A stretch of DNA of 64,000 bases from Phlebotomus papatasi (taxonomy: Eukaryota > Arthropoda > Insecta > Diptera > Psychodidae). Location of the stretch: contig NC_077222.1 in assembly GCF_024763615.1 (NCBI RefSeq), positions 56,978,001-57,042,000 on the forward strand, read 5' to 3'. Numbering within the stretch: position 1 is the stretch's first letter; each line of letters starts with the position of its first letter. Made by a program: the position numbers and the translations under genes. Positions 1-10,500 of this stretch are shown here, piece by piece. Below the pieces are notes generated by a model. The model saw only the letters and a list, made by a program, of their open reading frames with translations, did no database searches and was not told the DNA's origin.

Positions 1-724
1 ACAAATCGAGGGATGTATACTGCTCTTCTCTGTGGAGTTCGAGCAGTAAAAGTCATTTAAAACTTATTATTTCAATGTTTCTTCAATTTTACAAAAATTG
101 ATTTTATTTTACCGATTTTACTAATTGATCCGGTCATAATGAATATTAAATTTTTGATCAAAGTTTCACATTTTTACTCCTCTTGCAAATAATTCATTTT
201 ACTTTTGTCCAAGCATAATTTTGTGCTGAGCGAGAAACGTATAGACTTGGTACTTTATTAAAAAAGTGCTAAACTCATGATAAATAAGTATCTCAACCTT
301 ACCCTTGCTTTTGATATAAATTAATCTTTTTTTTTTTGCTTTTTCTTCCATAACATAAAATGGGGCAAATTGGAATTACTAAAGCATCATAAATTATGCA
401 TTAATCGTTTAAATCTCAAATGATTTAAACACAAAAGATAATTAAATGAACACCCCTAATGCCTCATTTCATCTTAATTTCCAAATGAAACCTATTATCT
501 TAATATTGATCCAAATAATGATGTTGAATTTTATGATTAAAAAATTAATACATTTTTTAAATTATGTACAGTACTAATTATGAATATGTTGTTTATTCGT
601 TAATACCAGAGGCACAGCTTTAGTTACACGTATATCGTACCTCAAATAATGTAGTTAGTAGTCAGATATAGAAATATTTTATAACACCCCTATCAAGTTT
701 TCTTATTTAGAAAATCTCTTAGTA
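1..724. other. AT-rich intergenic DNA, nothing recognised
   Basis: No exon-like open frame, RNA gene or paired terminal repeat was recognised. The stretch is AT-rich with short homopolymer runs and stops where the TA-flanked element at 727 begins. Confidence 0.5.
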
Positions 725-1109
725 TAGGGTAAGTGTGCCAAATTTCGGCATAGTTGCATGCAAGCGTCAAAGTCTCAAGTTTGAAATGTAGTATTTTAAA
801 TTCAAATTGATTTTTTTTATACTTTCTTCTGAAAGAGTGTTGCTTGGAACCTTCCCAATCAACATTTTCTTTCCGATTGGAAAGCTGCCCAAATTTCGTC
901 GACACAGTGTCGACAGATATTGGACAGATAATTTTCCAAGCGATTGGAAAAATTTCTGTCCAAATATTTTCCAATTGGACAGAAACTGGACAGATTTTCG
1001 AAATTTTTCTTTCGAAATAATCTCGACAGAATCTTTCGAAATTTTGTCGACAAAAATTGGACAAAATCCTGACCATGTTCGTTGTATTCTTCTTCTTCTT
1101 AAATTTTCT

Positions 1110-1335
1110 GTTCAGTTTCTGGGATTCTTGATGCAAGGTAGTTCTTGCCTTTGTTTCTCCCGCTGAGGATCCCACGAAAGATGCAAAAATGATGGAAGAG
1201 TCCCATGTAGCGTGCATCTTCCCATCTAGATCATCATAACGCTTGCCCTACGCCTCTTCAGAATCAATTTGAGTCATAATCCGCTCAATACCCCGCAGTT
1301 CGTGACATCGCATTTCCTTCATCATTGATAAAGTG
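1110..1335 (-). pseudogene. Broken coding-like fragment inside the CCCAAT element
   Basis: Read on the minus strand from about 1331, one frame gives a coding-looking stretch (HELRGIERIMTQIDSEEA, then a TAG, then GKRYDDLDGKMHATWDSS) that continues into a lysine-rich tail. There is no matching start, splice site or upstream exon. I do not recognise the protein. It could be a host gene piece carried by the element, or chance. Confidence 0.2.
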
Positions 1336-2089
1336 ATAAGTGCTCACTGGCCTTGATAAATTGGTTTAAATCGCTCTTAGTCTAGTTGGTGAAGCCCTTG
1401 AAGCCCTACGTCAGGAGAAATTCCTTCTCAACTATAGTTTTCCCTCAGTCAGTAGTTCAGCACCCTCAATGATCTCCTCAATCGACAATAATACTTAATT
1501 AATTACACGTAATAATTACTCCGGACTTTATTACGTTCATCGTGTAATTTATTAAATTAAATAAAAAAGTACTGTATCTGGCACTGGGGCTACGATCTGG
1601 TTAATTATATTGGAATATAATATTGATTACTATTTTATTAGATATGGCTACGATTATTTATCTAATATTAAAGTTTATTGAATTATTAAATTACCAATAT
1701 TATTTTGAAGTCTCTTTTGGCCAATAAAAGGCTTTTTTGAATTTCAACATAATATATTTCACATAAAACTACCCTTTTTCAGCACTTTCATTATCTTATA
1801 TCTTTTTGCACTACAACAATTTCAAAGAATCCGATAATGTTACGTATGCTGGTCTGATTTATTGTTAAAAAAAAAACGTATTTGTGCTAAGCGAGAAATA
1901 AATATAAAAAACAGAAAAAACGCAAATATTCATTCTCAATATTGAATTTTAGAAATAGATTATTTAAATATATTTTTATTTTTATATTTTTTGTAAATTC
2001 ACTTTATTTCTATTTTTAATTAGAACTTTTCCATATCACTTTTCTTTGACAAATTTGTAAGAGAATATGTGATATGGAGATAAATATTG

Positions 2090-4680
2090 TTGCTAAATTG
2101 CTAAATGTTTGTAAAACCAGAAGACCGACGAAATAAAACAAAACGGGGCTATTATTACGTATCCGTAAACGTCCAGAATTCCCGCGAGGACTGTTATTTA
2201 GTCCGTGAGCGCCTGAAATACTCGTTAGAAAAAGAGAAAAGCATGTTGTCAGCCAGAAAACATCTAGAATACTCATGATATTAGGCGATATGGAAGCTGT
2301 TAATAAGTAAAGGCCCAGAGTATTAGCGAAAGAGGGCAAAATATGAAATGTTAGCCTGGAAACATCTAAAAAATCAATGCAATCGAACAAAACATAGACT
2401 GTGCATAAACATTCAGAATACCAGTAGAAAAGAGCAATGCGGGGACCATTAGTACGAATAAGCCTTCAAAATAATATCAAGATATGGGAAAACATGGATT
2501 ATTAGCCGGAAAACACGTCTAGAATACTCGAGAGATAGAACAAAAGGGAAACTGTGAGTTTGTAAATGTCCAGAATTCTTACAAGATAGGGCAAAACGGA
2601 AACTGCCACTTAGTCCGTAAGCGTCTAAAACACCGACGTGTTAGGAAAAAATGGGAATTGTTAGTCCGAAAACGTGTAGAATACTCGTGATATTGGGAGC
2701 ACTTCTCAATTAATGGTCTCTACCTAGAAAAATTTATGTCCAAATTGAAGAGTTTTCCTACGCAACCGTAGGATAGGGAATTTGCTTCAATATGAACATA
2801 AATTTCTATAGCGTGTAGTGGAGACCTTAAGAGTAGCGATCCTTCAATAAAAATATATTCTCAAAATATAAAACGTAACAGGGATGTTAGGCTAGAATGT
2901 CTCCAATATAAGACAAAACAGAGATTCATAAATGCACGGAATACAAGCAAGGTAGACCAAAACGAGTATTTTCAATAACTAAAGTCCAGAATACTCGTAA
3001 AATAGGACGAAACAGAGATTTTTGACCAATAAAGGTTCAGAATACTCGTCACATTGGACGATACGGGGACTTATAGTTCGTAAATTTCCATAACACTTGC
3101 GAAAATCTGCAAAACAAGGACTATAAGACTGTAATACCCGCGAATAAGGTCGAAACTAAGACTATTAGTGCACAAAACCACGAATTAAGGACAAAACTGC
3201 ATCTTTTACTTCATAAACGTCCAGAATATGCATGATATAAAAAAATTGGGATTATTAGTCTGTAAAAGTCAAAATTATTTGCGATATAGGCAAAGTAAGT
3301 CTTGTTAGATATGAAATGTACAGAATACTCGCCAAAGAAGACAAAATAAGCACTGTTAGTCTGTAAATGACACTAGTAACATCGAAATAGCCGTACAAAA
3401 TACAAAATTCTTCTGTAGAAAACTTTCACGATTCTGTGTAAAATTCTATACAGACCCCTGTATCTATAACCAAACAGTTTCTCATTCGTTCTACATAGCA
3501 AGTATTCTAGACGTTTTGCGTATCCTTGCATCTATGAACTAAAGATTTCCATTTGGATATAGTGGGTTTTGTACCCATTTCACTCTATCTTGTAAATATT
3601 TTGCGCATTTATCGACTAACAGTCAACGTTTTGTTCTATCTTATTGGTATTACGAGCGTTCATGAACTTAAGTTCCCGTTTCGTCTTATATCTCGGGTAT
3701 TCTATAGATTTGATAGTCGATAATCCCTTTTTTGCCCTATCTCGCTGGTATTTCGGGCGCCTATGAACTAAGTTACGGTTTCACTTTATGCTGCAGATAA
3801 TCTACACGCTTGAGCCTCAGTGGATCAGTTGGTAGAGTAGTGTCTCTATGACTGTGAGGTCATGGGTTCGAAACTCGGCAGCTGCAGATTTTTCAGCAGC
3901 CATATAGAATTAGTCCAGTGAATGGATGAAAAAGTAATGCATTGTCAATGAACCGCCTAAACAAGAGAGGCTGGTACAGAAACGAGTTCGGCATAAAGAG
4001 ATCTGTCGATAAAAGTACACATTCACTGCAACTGAACTAGAAACGGCACTGTGTGTGTACCTAAAGCATACAGAAGCCGAGATATGGAGCTGGAGGACCG
4101 CTTTCGGGGTTAAGATAGAATGGAGTAATGGGGTGTGCATAATGGGCCCAAATAAGTGGCCCGGATGCGATAAAAGGTTTAAGTCGACCCATAGATAAAT
4201 CCTAAATCTTAATCTTAGTCTACACGTTTTCCAGGCCAATCCCCGTTTTGCCCTACCTAATATGTATTTTGAGCGTTTATAAATAGTCCCCGTTTTCTTC
4301 TATGTCACGAGTATTCTACACAGTTTCAGTCTTAACAATCCTCGTTTTGCCTCATCTGGCGGAAATTGGGTTTTAATATGATGTAATTTGGATACACAAA
4401 ATAATTGTAGATCTAAATAAAATAATTGTAAGGGCCAGCTTCATTGAGAAATAAGCGGAATACTCATATAACAATATAGACCCACAGCTTAATTAGCCCC
4501 ATTCTGAACGCTTATAGACCCACAGTCCGTATATTGTTTTATAATTACCAATAATCCAGATTAATTGTCACCGCTTTGTCTTATATCGTAGGTATTCTAT
4601 ATGTTTGCCAGTTAACAATTACTGTTTTAACATATCTCACTATATTGGGTGTTTAAAGACTAACGAATACCGTTTCGTCT
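2090..4680. repeat. Degenerate minisatellite in head-to-head orientation
   Basis: From about 2090 to 3370 the sequence repeats a diverged unit of roughly 50-60 bp, containing words like GTCCAGAATACTCG, GACAAAACGG and TTAGTCCGTAAA. From about 3450 to 4680 the same unit appears as its reverse complement (CGGGTATTCTAGACG, CCGTTTTGCCCTATCTC). The turn is near 3400. Copies differ at many positions, so the array is old. The SINE at 3809-4218 interrupts the inverted half. Confidence 0.65.
3809..4218 (+). mobile_element. tRNA-derived SINE-like insertion with 8-bp target duplication
   Basis: The first 75 bases are tRNA-like: an A-box-like TGGATCAGTTGG followed by a B-box-like GGTTCGAAACTC. A 330-bp body without long open frames follows. 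The block is bordered by TCTACACG at 3801-3808 and again at 4219-4226, and that octamer belongs to the surrounding minisatellite unit, so this is a clean insertion. The anticodon arm is poorly paired, so it is not a functional tRNA. Confidence 0.65.
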
Positions 4681-4682
4681 TT

Positions 4683-5622
4683 ATATTAGATGAGATCATA
4701 TATTCTGTCAGTAGAAGAGGTAAAAAGTTTGGAGTGGTATATCTCAGCTCCTGATGAACATAATTGGATGAGTGAACTATTGTTGGAAAGCTTGGTTCAT
4801 TAGCTTTAAGAATCTGGTATATGTAATTGGCTATGGGTAAATCATGGTCATCCAGAACCATTTATGTCGAAGAAGACACTTTTTGCAGCGTCATTTTTGA
4901 CCATCTACTGCTGGGACCAGGAGTGACCCACAATTCTCGCACTTGGACTGTTCGTTAGAGGAACTCAAAGGGTATAATTTGTAGAAGAAACTTTTTTTTT
5001 GGACATCTTACTTTTTTTTATTCATCGACTTTTGCAAGAATTTTAACATTTTACACGCATAGAAAAATATGACAGAAATCCTTCTATCTCATTTTCTGGA
5101 CAAACTAATGAAGATATCGACTTGGAATGTTCTAAGTACTCCCCCATAAGTTGATCCAAGGAATCCAAATATCACATCAATTTCATCCCCACGTCTATCC
5201 TTCCCCTCCAGAAACCACTCTTTTAGGATTTCAGTAATTTTTTCTATGCGTGTAAAATGTTAAAATTCTTGCAAAAGTCGATGAATAAAAAAAAGTAAGA
5301 TGTCAAAAAAAAAGTTTCTTCTACAAATTATACCCTTTGAGTTCCTCTAACGAACAGTCCAAGTGCGAGAATTGTGGGTCACTCCTGGTCCCAGCAGTAG
5401 ATGGTCAAAAATGACGCTGCAAAAAGTGTCTTCTTCGACATAAATGGTTCTGGATGACCATGATTTACCCATAGCCAATTACATATACCAGATTCTGAAA
5501 GCTAATGAACCAAGCTTTCCAACAATAGTTCACTCATCCAATTATGTTCATCAGGAGCTGAGATATACCACTCCAAACTTTTTACCTCTTCTACTGACAG
5601 AATATATGATCTCATCTAATAT
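4683..5622. repeat. Near-perfect long inverted repeat (arms about 400 bp)
   Basis: Left arm about 4683-5085, right arm about 5224-5622, spacer roughly 140 bp. The arms are almost identical, so the same 60-residue frame appears on the minus strand (from 4861) and plus strand (from 5444). Just before it, another frame reads CENCGSLLVPAVDGQK, a TGA, then RCKKC: two CxxC pairs spaced like a zinc ribbon. I do not recognise the protein; with stops and two frames it is a fragment at best. Confidence 0.7.
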
Positions 5623-5624
5623 TT

Positions 5625-6450
5625 AGAATTTTATGATCATTTTTCTGCCAACACTACATTAGTAGAATTTAGATTAGGTAAATTTATGTAAAAATTTGTG
5701 GACTTTCGGTAACGTCCAAGTTACAAATTATCTTATAAATTTAAATAAAAAAAAATAATTATGAAAAGTTCGTAAAAGAAAGCGAAAAATGTTACAAAAA
5801 TGATTTATATAAAATATTGGATTAAGATATGATGAACAATTTTTTTTGTTTTTGAAATACAAATATTAAAATGAATATTTGCTTATTATTTAGTCTTAAG
5901 GAAAGAACTACAATATGAAACTAAAAATATTAAATTATTGAAATATTAGCCCTTTTACATATTTTACCCCAACCATACGCGATTATTATACCGTGTAAAA
6001 AATACGCATTCCGTATTTTTTCTGCAAATGGCGACATTTCAAGTAAATGAAATAAAGAGGAAAATTTAAACTATTTTTTCTCGTCTTCTGTCTGCTCCAA
6101 AATTTTATTTTATACTTTTTATGACTCAACAAAAAATATAGAATTTTTTGGATGGAATTGGAAAAATAATAAAAATAATTGAATTTTTCAAGTTGATTTT
6201 TACATAGAAATAATTATCGTTCGTGTGAGGCGTGAAACTATATGATTCCTCACACAATTCTCTATCGGAGAAGCAATGCTGCAATTTCTAATTAAATATA
6301 AAAGTCATTGTATTCCTGCGATAAAGGAATCATAATTTCCATTCATTTTGGGAGATGGAATTATTTATCGCTTGACGTGGTTGCCAGAGGAATATCTATT
6401 TTGTATGTGGAATATATTTTTCACAGCTGGCAACTCACTGTGGAATTTAT
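5625..6450. other. AT-rich interior of the CCCAAT element, nothing recognised
   Basis: Between the long inverted repeat and the GTCGAC-rich right end there is only AT-rich sequence with no supported coding region or paired repeat. Confidence 0.4.
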
Positions 6451-7029
6451 TTTGACTTTTGTGGACTGGACAAATATTGGAAAATATTTGGGGAAAAAAT
6501 TTCGAAATATTGTCGACAGTGATGTCGACGGTGTGTCGACAGATTATTCCCCATTCTCGACAATCTGCCCAGCGTGTGCCCAGTTTTCGCCCATTTCTTG
6601 ACCTCGTTTTTCGACATTTTGTCCAATTTTTGACCAGAAATGTTTATTGGGTTGTATAGAGTTTATCGTCTTTATTTACTCTAAAATCATTCTTAATACA
6701 TTTTAAAATGAACAAAAATATAGACATAGCTTTGGTGCCCTATTTCGGCCACCTTCATTCTCATAGTTCTTTGCCCTTCGGGAATTCTTCCAATATCTTT
6801 TTCACGTCATCTCGTATGTCGAAGCTACATTTTTTGTTATTCTTTTGAATTGTATAATCTCTAGAGTATGTAAAAATTAAAAATTCATGGAAATTTGAGA
6901 AACACAAAAGGTGGCCGGAATTGCAAGCTGGCCGGGATTTGGCACACTTACCCTAAATGGTATTTTTCCTGAAAATCCTAAAAACTAAAAACATGGATAT
7001 ATATAGATACCAAAATCATAATCAATAAC

Positions 7030-7098
7030 AAATATGTTGCATAATTAAGGACAAATATGTTGCATAATTAAGGACAAATATGTTGCATAGTTAAGGAT
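7030..7098. repeat. Three tandem copies of a 23-bp unit
   Basis: The unit CAAATATGTTGCATAATTAA plus GGA occurs three times head to tail, with one substitution in the third copy. Confidence 0.8.
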
Positions 7099-7104
7099 CA
7101 GTTA

Positions 7105-7415
7105 TTTTATCATTGGGCACTTAATGGACCAAGTAATAATAGAGTACTCGCTTTATGATGCAAGTGCTCTTGGTTCGATTCCCCTTTAGGTCACAATTTT
7201 TCTGGTGTTAGAAGTGTTTGAATTGCATCCATTGAGCTTCATTACTGCACTTGATTCCACGGGGAATAAGACACTGACAACCCCGACTACCCTATCCCTG
7301 GTATAAGAAAAAACAGAAAAAATAATAATGGATGTCTAGAAATCCCGCTTACAGGAAGGGCTAGTTCATCCTTACAAGAAGGGCAAAATATTATTATTAT
7401 TATTGTTTTATTCAA
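7105..7415 (+). mobile_element. tRNA-derived SINE-like sequence
   Basis: A tRNA-like head carries a clear B box (GGTTCGATTCCC near 7172). A body of about 200 bp follows and ends in an ATT-rich simple repeat near 7390-7410, the usual build of insect tRNA SINEs. No target duplication could be set with confidence. Confidence 0.5.
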
Positions 7416-7508
7416 CATATATATTCTTGAATTTTAAAATCATTCTCCACAAATAATACAGCAAAAGCTCAAATATTCATAGAACTGAACACCCCTCATG
7501 ATATTTCA

Positions 7509-10500
7509 ATGTCAATTTGTGAATATTCAACGACTAATGAGGGGTTTTATTGGGGAGTTAAAATTTCTTCCTCATCCTACAGCTTGGCCTATGGAATTGT
7601 TTTTGTATTGGGGGTCGTGGGCAATGTGGCAGTCGTTATGGTTGTCTTCAAGAGCACCGGCATGAGATCAGCTACCAATCAATTTATAGCGAATCTGGCG
7701 ATAGCAGATCTACTTGTGAATTTCTTCTGTCTACCATTCACATTGGTTGGAAATGTTTTTCAAGGTAAGAAATCAACCTTCTCTCATGACCACGACCATT
7801 TTCCTCTTAACACCCACAAAATCATGGCATGTCTTCTTTTGATTCAGGGCGGATGCCCCGAAGCGGACAAAAGATACATTTGATGAAAAGTTTTGCCGCG
7901 TATTTGAGATGCTTTACATAAGATTTTTCTCTCCCTCTGTATCTCGTCTCATCAACTTGATATTATATATAGTGTAAGTTAGATGAATTTGAAATATTTT
8001 TGGAGGAGAGAAAATACCATGAGATTATATATAGAGAAATATGAAGAAGATTGAGGCGATTTTGCACCTCAAAATCCAAAGTTGAGGATCAAATTGTTGA
8101 GATTCAGGAGATTGTCGCTCAAAGAGGGACAAAGTGTGGAAATAATTAAGCCATGTTCTTCTTGTTATTGTTTCCCTTTCTGCCTTTCTAGCAAAACATT
8201 TTCTCATCCTTCCCCGACTAGCCTCCCGTTTGAATCAACAATTTTGCCACATTATACACACCCCTTTAAATCTGTTTTGCAATGCAAGCATTCCTTCGCT
8301 GCCTTTTCGTTTCCACGGAGACACTTGAATCAAATTACTAGGAAAATTATTTACATATTCTTAGATGTCCCAGGAACCGACCAAATTGAATTTCCAATCA
8401 TCGTCCTTGCGATGGAGAATGCTACCAACAAACCGTTTAGTAACAATTTGCCTCAAGCTCCCATACATTTTTTTCTCATTTTTTACATTTCCGAAGATAA
8501 GATACATATTTAAGGATTATATACGATAAGCGAAAAATCTGAATGATGTAATTAAATATTTTAAAAAATGACTATGAGAAATTTAATTAAAGAAATATTG
8601 AGCTTGATTAAGAAACTAAAGAAGGAAATTAAAATTTATTTCACACACACTTAGGGTAAAGTGGTACAAGTTGGACAGTGGTACAAGTTGGACAATGGTA
8701 CAATTTGGACAGGGCTTTTCGTCTTGATAAATTTAGTACTTCATTTTTATTTGTATATTTTTAATGCTTTAGTTTTATAATTTGGTTTCTTGTGCTTAGA
8801 AACAAATTTTGTACTGTATTTATCAAGAAAAAAGCCATGTCCAACTTGTACCGGCGAATTGTCCAACTTGTAACACTGATTCCAAATTATACACTTTACC
8901 CTACTATTTTATCCTCCGTATCAAAAAAATCGCATATTTGTGAAAAAATGAGATTTAAGAACAGTCAAGGATAAATGTTTTATACTGTAAATATCTTTTA
9001 TATATACCTATAAACGCGAGTTTTTTTTACTATTAGAACATCTTACAGAAATTTCCACAAATATGTCCTTCAGAAAAATGTTTTATAAAAAAAAACGTAT
9101 AATATAAATTTTATTTAATGTTAACTTATGTTATTTGAATGAATAACCCAAACGTGCGTGGTGAATATTGGATCAAGGCTCCTTGCTAAACCAGTACACT
9201 TTCGGTATCTTGGGAAATTCCTCAGATTTTTTTGGGAATTAGGGCAGAATCACATTGACAGTAAAATGCTTACCGTCATCGTCAAAGTCTCACCGTATTT
9301 CGTTAATTTACGTGTTTTTAATGCAATTCTTACGCAAATTCTCAATTACCGTATTACCTTTTCTCATACTCGATGGCACTAGGTGAAAATAATATAAGAA
9401 AATTGAAGAAATAAAGCGAAAATTCGATAAACGGTGAGCAAAAAAAACTGTCTGAAAAATTATACATAGGGGGAGGTGTGCCTACTTTGAGCTGTGGGGC
9501 TAGATTGTTACACGACTTTTTCGCCTATTTCTAAATGAAGCTAGGCCTTATAAATATATTATTTAAATCCGCAATTTTTTTGGCTATCTAAGTTACATAA
9601 TGTTAAAACCCAGTTTACATTAGAAATATGCGAAAAAATCGTATAACAATGTAGCCCCGCAGCTCAAAGTAGCCCCACCTCCCCCTACAGCTTTTTTTTG
9701 CTCACCGTTTGTCGTATTTTCGCTTTATTTCTTCAATTTTCTTACATTATTTTCACCTAGTGCCACCGAGTATGAGAAAAGGTAATACGGTAATTGAGAA
9801 TTTGTATAAGAATTGCAATGAAAATGCGTAAATTAACGAAATACGGTGAGCTTTCTACTGTCAATGTGATTCTTCCCTTACTCTTGGTAACACTTGATGA
9901 CCTAAGAAATTTTCAGAAATTCTTGAAATTTTAAGGAACGCCTCTAACACAGGACCAGTCTCCGGAATTGCCGGTAAATCCGCAAAATCTCAGAGAAATC
10001 TCGAGAACACATACTACACATTTGTGTAAATTTTGCACGCAATAATTACACATTTTGTGTAAAATTACACTTTTTTAAATAAAATACGTAGCTTCTAAGA
10101 ACAAGTATATAGTTTATTAAAAAGCGTTTTAACTAAGAAATTGTATAACTTTAATTTTCCAAATTTAACCCATCCACTTTTAATTTTATCCTAGACATAA
10201 GTAGGGGGAGGTGGTGTAGCTGTAGGGCTACAGTGATATACGATTTTTTCGCATATTTCTAAAGGACATTGAACTCACTGGATCCAGTGTTATCACACTA
10301 GGATTTTCACAATTTAATTTTAAATTCTATTGAGCCAATTGAGCATTATAAAATTTCTAGAATTTACTTGAAAATTCTCACAGCCAGGACATATTTTGCA
10401 AGAAATTTGCTCAATTTTAAATAGTGCCGCGAGATTTTTGATTGCGAATGACTCCGGAAATGTGTGATAGTACTTATTAAAATATCTTAGAAGAAGTCAC

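Larger units (their letters stand above)
854..6651. mobile_element. Large nested element with CCCAAT terminal repeats (5.8 kb)
   Basis: The ends are inverted repeats beginning CCCAATCAACATTT on the left and CCCAATAAACATTT on the inverted right. Each is followed by several hundred bases of related subterminal sequence rich in TTGGACAAA-like words and GTCGAC palindromes, three near 900-1050 and three near 6515-6540. The flanks are ...CTT and TTG..., so the target duplication is short (perhaps TT). No transposase frame was recognised. The interior holds a broken coding-like fragment, a head-to-head minisatellite, a SINE and a long inverted repeat. The superfamily is unresolved. Confidence 0.6.
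727..6953. mobile_element. TA-flanked DNA element, interrupted by a larger insertion
   Basis: The left end reads GGGTAAGTGTGCCAAAT and the right end carries its inverted complement. Both are bordered by TA (725-726 and 6954-6955), as in Tc1/mariner-type target duplications. No transposase is visible, so it is non-autonomous. A related copy starts at 63732. In that copy the sequence matching 727-845 runs almost straight into sequence matching 6655 onward, so nearly all of this element is a later insertion (854-6651). Confidence 0.75.

Noticed and set aside
693..1217. 174-codon minus-strand frame as a gene
   Set aside because: It spans two nested transposon borders, so it cannot be an ancestral gene. 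Only the part above 1110 looks coding-like and it is broken.
8082..8513. 143-codon plus-strand frame in the receptor intron
   Set aside because: No recognisable domain, poor coding character, and no flanking splice sites in phase with the receptor.
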